Positions 4,817 to 6,987 of a DNA stretch of 6,987 bases are shown one piece after another. Every line of letters begins with the position of its first letter. Position 1 is the first letter of the stretch. A program made the translations under genes and the position numbers. Source of the stretch: Selenomonadaceae bacterium. Its GTDB lineage: Bacteria; Bacillota; Negativicutes; Selenomonadales; Selenomonadaceae. The notes under the pieces are model-generated. The model did not search any database. It was not told where the DNA came from and worked only from the letters and a program-made list of their open reading frames with translations. The stretch covers positions 1-6,987 of the forward strand of contig JAFSUE010000248.1 in assembly GCA_017445435.1 (NCBI GenBank). The letters run 5' to 3'.

Positions 4817-6352
4817 TTATCTTACGTCAAAGTCTAAATCGTTACGAAGTTTGATAGCTTCGCCAATATGTTTATCTGAAATTAATTCCGCGCCGCCGTC
4901 CAAGTCAGCTATTGTACGACCAACTTTTATAATTCTGTCGTAAGAGCGGGCAGAAAGTTTTTTCGCGTTAAAAACGTCTTTCAAAAGTTTTTCCGCCGTG
5001 TCAGTCATCGTACAAAGTTTTTGCACCATTGCGTGATTCATCTGCGCGTTGCAGAATAAATGGTACTTAGCTAGCCGCGCAGTTTGAATTTTTCTAGCGG
5101 CAGAAACGCGCTTTCTAATTTCGCTTGACGGTTCAGCGCGACGTTTTGAGCTTAAATCTTCGTACTTAACGCGGGGAACTCTTATGTGAATGTCAATCCT
5201 ATCAAGCAACGGTCCTGAAAGTTTACGCATATACCGCCGAATATCATTTTCTGAACATTGGCAGGAGTGATCCTTATCGCCACGCCAACCGCATGGACAA
5301 GGATTCATCGCGCAGATTAAAATCATACTTGACGGAAAAGTTAAAGTTCCAGCGACACGGCTAACAGTAATTTTTCTTTCTTCAAGCGGTTCACGTAACG
5401 CCTCAATGACTGAACGTTTAAATTCTGGCAATTCGTCAAGGAAAAGTACGCCGTGATGTGCAAGCGTGACTTGACCAGGTTTAGGATTTGCACCGCCGCC
5501 AATTATCGCCGCCATTGACGCATCATGATTCGGATTTTGAAATGGGCGTTCCGTTATCAAGCCGCCGTTATTTCCCAACTTCCCAGCGATACTGTAAATT
5601 TTCGTGACTTCTAACGCTTCTTCGCGCGTCAATTCAGGAAGTATTGAACTCATACGTTTAGCCAACATAGTTTTACCCGAGCCAGGTACGCCGACCATTA
5701 AGACGTTGTGACCGCCAGCCGCCGCAATTTCAAGCGCACGTTTAGCCATAAATTGCCCTTGCACGTCCGCGAAGTCGTCAACCATTTCTATAAATTCATC
5801 AACTGTTTCAATCGGCGTAGCTTTTTCAGCGTCAAGGTTTATTTCTTCGTTGAGGAAGTCGACAAGTTCCAGCAAATTATTAGGCGCGTAAACTTCAATT
5901 CCTTCGACAAGCAACGCTTCATTGACATTTTCTTTTGAGACGACAATTTTTTTGAAATTATTTTCCCGCGCAGTTATCGTTATCGGCAAAATTCCATTGA
6001 CGCGGCAAAGTTTTCCTTCAAGCGAAAGTTCAGCGACAAATAAAAATTCGCGGCACTTTTCAGCGGAAATTCTACCTTGCGCCGCCAAAATTCCCATAGC
6101 TATCGGCAAGTCTAAGCCAGAACTTTCTTTTTTGACTTCTGCAGGCGCTAAGTTAATCGTAATTTTTTCTGACTTCATACGCAAGCCAGAATTTTTTATT
6201 GCCGTACGAACTCTTTCTTTTGATTCGCGGACGGAGGCGTTAGGCAATCCCACAATGTCAAATGACGGCATACCGTTAGCGCTGTCCACTTCGACTGTGA
6301 TTATTAAGCCGTCGACGCCTTGAGTTGTTGAACCAAAAGTTCTAGCGTACAA
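4817..6352 (-). CDS. comM: ComM/YifB-family Mg-chelatase-like AAA+ ATPase
   Basis: ComM homologues are hexameric AAA+ branch-migration helicases that help integrate incoming single-stranded DNA during natural transformation. Whether this species is transformable cannot be told here. The protein is 511 aa, the usual size. An N-terminal Lon-protease-like domain (about 1-170, with GMPSFDIVGLP and INLAPAEVKKE) precedes the AAA+ core: Walker A GVPGSGKT at 221-228, Walker B VLFLDE at 302-307, and LLDRIDIH with a candidate arginine finger (Arg385). A four-cysteine cluster (Cys352, 354, 364, 366) follows the MNPCPCG motif. The C-terminal Mg-chelatase-like helical domain ends in the conserved SARSYDRIIKVGRTIADL block. 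The frame opens at a TTG at 6356-6358, only 2 nt from the AAGGAG site. The TTG at 6350-6352 is 8 nt away and gives the usual MYARTFG start, so I prefer it. It is the first gene of a likely comM-rel transcript. Confidence 0.93.
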   Translation of the reverse strand: MYARTFGSTTQGVDGLIITVEVDSANGMPSFDIVGLPNASVRESKERVRTAIKNSGLRMKSEKITINLAPAEVKKESSGLDLPIAMGILAAQGRISAEKCREFLFVAELSLEGKLCRVNGILPITITARENNFKKIVVSKENVNEALLVEGIEVYAPNNLLELVDFLNEEINLDAEKATPIETVDEFIEMVDDFADVQGQFMAKRALEIAAAGGHNVLMVGVPGSGKTMLAKRMSSILPELTREEALEVTKIYSIAGKLGNNGGLITERPFQNPNHDASMAAIIGGGANPKPGQVTLAHHGVLFLDELPEFKRSVIEALREPLEERKITVSRVAGTLTFPSSMILICAMNPCPCGWRGDKDHSCQCSENDIRRYMRKLSGPLLDRIDIHIRVPRVKYEDLSSKRRAEPSSEIRKRVSAARKIQTARLAKYHLFCNAQMNHAMVQKLCTMTDTAEKLLKDVFNAKKLSARSYDRIIKVGRTIADLDGGAELISDKHIGEAIKLRNDLDFDVR

Positions 6353-6360
6353 TTTCAATT

Positions 6361-6367
6361 CTCCTTA
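6361..6367 (-). promoter_or_regulatory. Ribosome binding site that decides between two TTG starts of comM
   Basis: TAAGGAG ends 2 nt before the TTG at 6358 and 8 nt before the TTG at 6352. Normal spacing favours the second. Confidence 0.7.
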
Positions 6368-6400
6368 AAAATTTATAACTTATAACCTACAAGCCAAATT

Positions 6401-6429
6401 ATGATAGCACAAAAAATTTTTCTATTCAA
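6401..6429 (-). promoter_or_regulatory. Extended -10 promoter of comM-rel
   Basis: On the minus strand TTGAAT (6424-6429) and TATCAT (6401-6406) are 17 bp apart, and a TG one base before the -10 makes it an extended -10 site. Transcription would begin near 6394, about 42 nt before the preferred comM start. The -35 box falls within one arm of the inverted repeat at 6425-6458. Confidence 0.6.
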
Positions 6430-6458
6430 TTAAAAATTCATTGCAACGCTTAATTGAA
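6425..6458. repeat. 9-bp inverted repeat overlapping the comM -35 box
   Basis: TTCAATTAA (6425-6433) and TTAATTGAA (6450-6458) are exact complements separated by 16 bp. A direct repeat AATTAAAAATT also occurs at 6428-6438 and 6457-6467. It lies between the mraY stop and the comM promoter. It could be an operator or a weak AT-only hairpin; with no GC pairs and no T tract it is a poor terminator. Confidence 0.4.
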
Positions 6459-6502
6459 TTAAAAATTAAGAATTTATCATTATGAATTACGCATTACTCA
6501 TT
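6454..6502 (-). repeat. Heptamer-periodic array running through the mraY stop codon
   Basis: Read on the minus strand, seven consecutive 7-nt units each begin with AAT followed by G or T: AATGAGT, AATGCGT, AATTCAT, then four more degenerate ones down to 6454. Two units agree closely with the array after rfbB. The first units encode the last residues of MraY (Ser-Asn-Ala) and supply its TAA at 6487-6489. The downstream units decay into AT-rich DNA. Confidence 0.65.
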
Positions 6503-6987
6503 AACAAAATTATTCCGATGACGCCGCTAATTAAACTTACTGCCCAAAAAACTGTGACAACTTTAATTTCACTCCAGCCGCCAAGTTCAAAGTGATGATG
6601 TATCGGACTCATTCGGAAAATTCTTTTGCCCGTCGTCTGATATGAAATTACTTGCAAAATTACCGACATTGCCTCGCAAACAAAAATTAATCCGACGAAG
6701 ATTAAAAGTAATTCCGTATGCGTCAAAATTCCCATTGCCGCAAATGCGCCGCCCAATGCCAATGACCCTGTGTCGCCCATAAAAATTCTTGCCGGGTGAA
6801 AATTAAATCGCAAAAATCCTATGCAAGCTCCAACCGTCGCCGCGCAAAAAATTGCCAAATTATAATGCAACGTCAACAAACAAATTACGCCGTAGCAACT
6901 CGCCGCTATCGCCATACAACCCGACGCCAGCCCGTCAAGTCCGTCCGTCAAGTTTACTGCATTTGACGCGCCAACTATTACTAGCAA
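6487..6987 (-). CDS. mraY: Phospho-N-acetylmuramoyl-pentapeptide transferase, C-terminal half (cut by window edge)
   Basis: MraY is an inner-membrane enzyme that transfers phospho-MurNAc-pentapeptide from UDP to undecaprenyl phosphate, making lipid I for peptidoglycan. The 166 residues present are about half of the usual 320-360. The signature blocks are intact: NLTDGLDG (12-19 of the fragment), FNFHPARIFMGDTGS (61-75) with the catalytic aspartate region, and KRIFRMSPIHHHFE (121-134). Several hydrophobic membrane segments separate them, the last (about 141-163) ending the protein. The frame is open to the right edge, so the TTG at 6985-6987 is an internal leucine codon, not a start. The last three residues and the stop lie within the heptameric array. 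After a gap of about 130 bp comes comM, not murD, which often follows mraY in dcw clusters. Confidence 0.95.
   Translation of the reverse strand: MLVIVGASNAVNLTDGLDGLASGCMAIAASCYGVICLLTLHYNLAIFCAATVGACIGFLRFNFHPARIFMGDTGSLALGGAFAAMGILTHTELLLIFVGLIFVCEAMSVILQVISYQTTGKRIFRMSPIHHHFELGGWSEIKVVTVFWAVSLISGVIGIILLMSNA

Noticed and set aside
5922..6323. Open frame of 133 codons on the plus strand opposite comM
   Set aside because: It lies wholly inside comM in antisense, has no recognisable motif or ribosome binding site, and the opposing frame is a clear conserved protein. The other plus-strand open frames opposite rfbB, rfbC and rel were rejected for the same reason.
6425..6458. Terminator of mraY
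   Set aside because: The stem has only one C/G pair, the loop is long and no T tract follows on the minus strand, so termination here is not supported.

Overview
The window is a housekeeping stretch in which every protein gene I can support lies on the minus strand. Read in the direction of transcription (right to left) the order is: 3' half of mraY (cut by the right edge), comM, relA/spoT-type rel, rfbC, rfbB, a lone HicB-like gene, and the first 46 codons of serC (cut by the left edge). Protein character (MraY, ComM and the bifunctional Rel) and the moderately AT-rich, TTG-tolerant gene starts suggest a Negativicutes-like (Selenomonadales-type) member of the Firmicutes. That placement is inferred from remembered family resemblance, not from a search.

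Right part (4817-6987): mraY ends inside a 7-bp periodic repeat. It is followed by an AT-rich gap of about 130 bp holding an inverted repeat and a good sigma-70-type promoter for comM. comM and rel are 30 bp apart and probably form one transcript. Middle (2210-2566): this is the only long gene-free stretch (about 357 bp). It holds a probable rel terminator, an opposite-facing and better-formed terminator on the plus strand, a pair of perfect 12-bp inverted repeats closing a 140-bp segment, an AT-rich hairpin built on 7-bp units, and a consensus-like promoter for rfbC. Left part (1-2209): rfbC-rfbB is a tight pair encoding two of the four dTDP-L-rhamnose enzymes. After another 7-bp repeat comes a HicB-like gene without a HicA partner, whose end overlaps the ribosome binding site of serC.

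The genes serve cell-wall precursor synthesis (mraY), DNA processing in transformation (comM), the stringent response (rel), surface rhamnose (rfbC, rfbB) and serine biosynthesis (serC). I see no defence island, insertion sequence, CRISPR, tRNA or rRNA. What deserves a second look is non-coding: the structured rel-rfbC intergenic element, and the heptameric arrays that start at or run through stop codons. The lone HicB-like gene is the only unusual protein gene.
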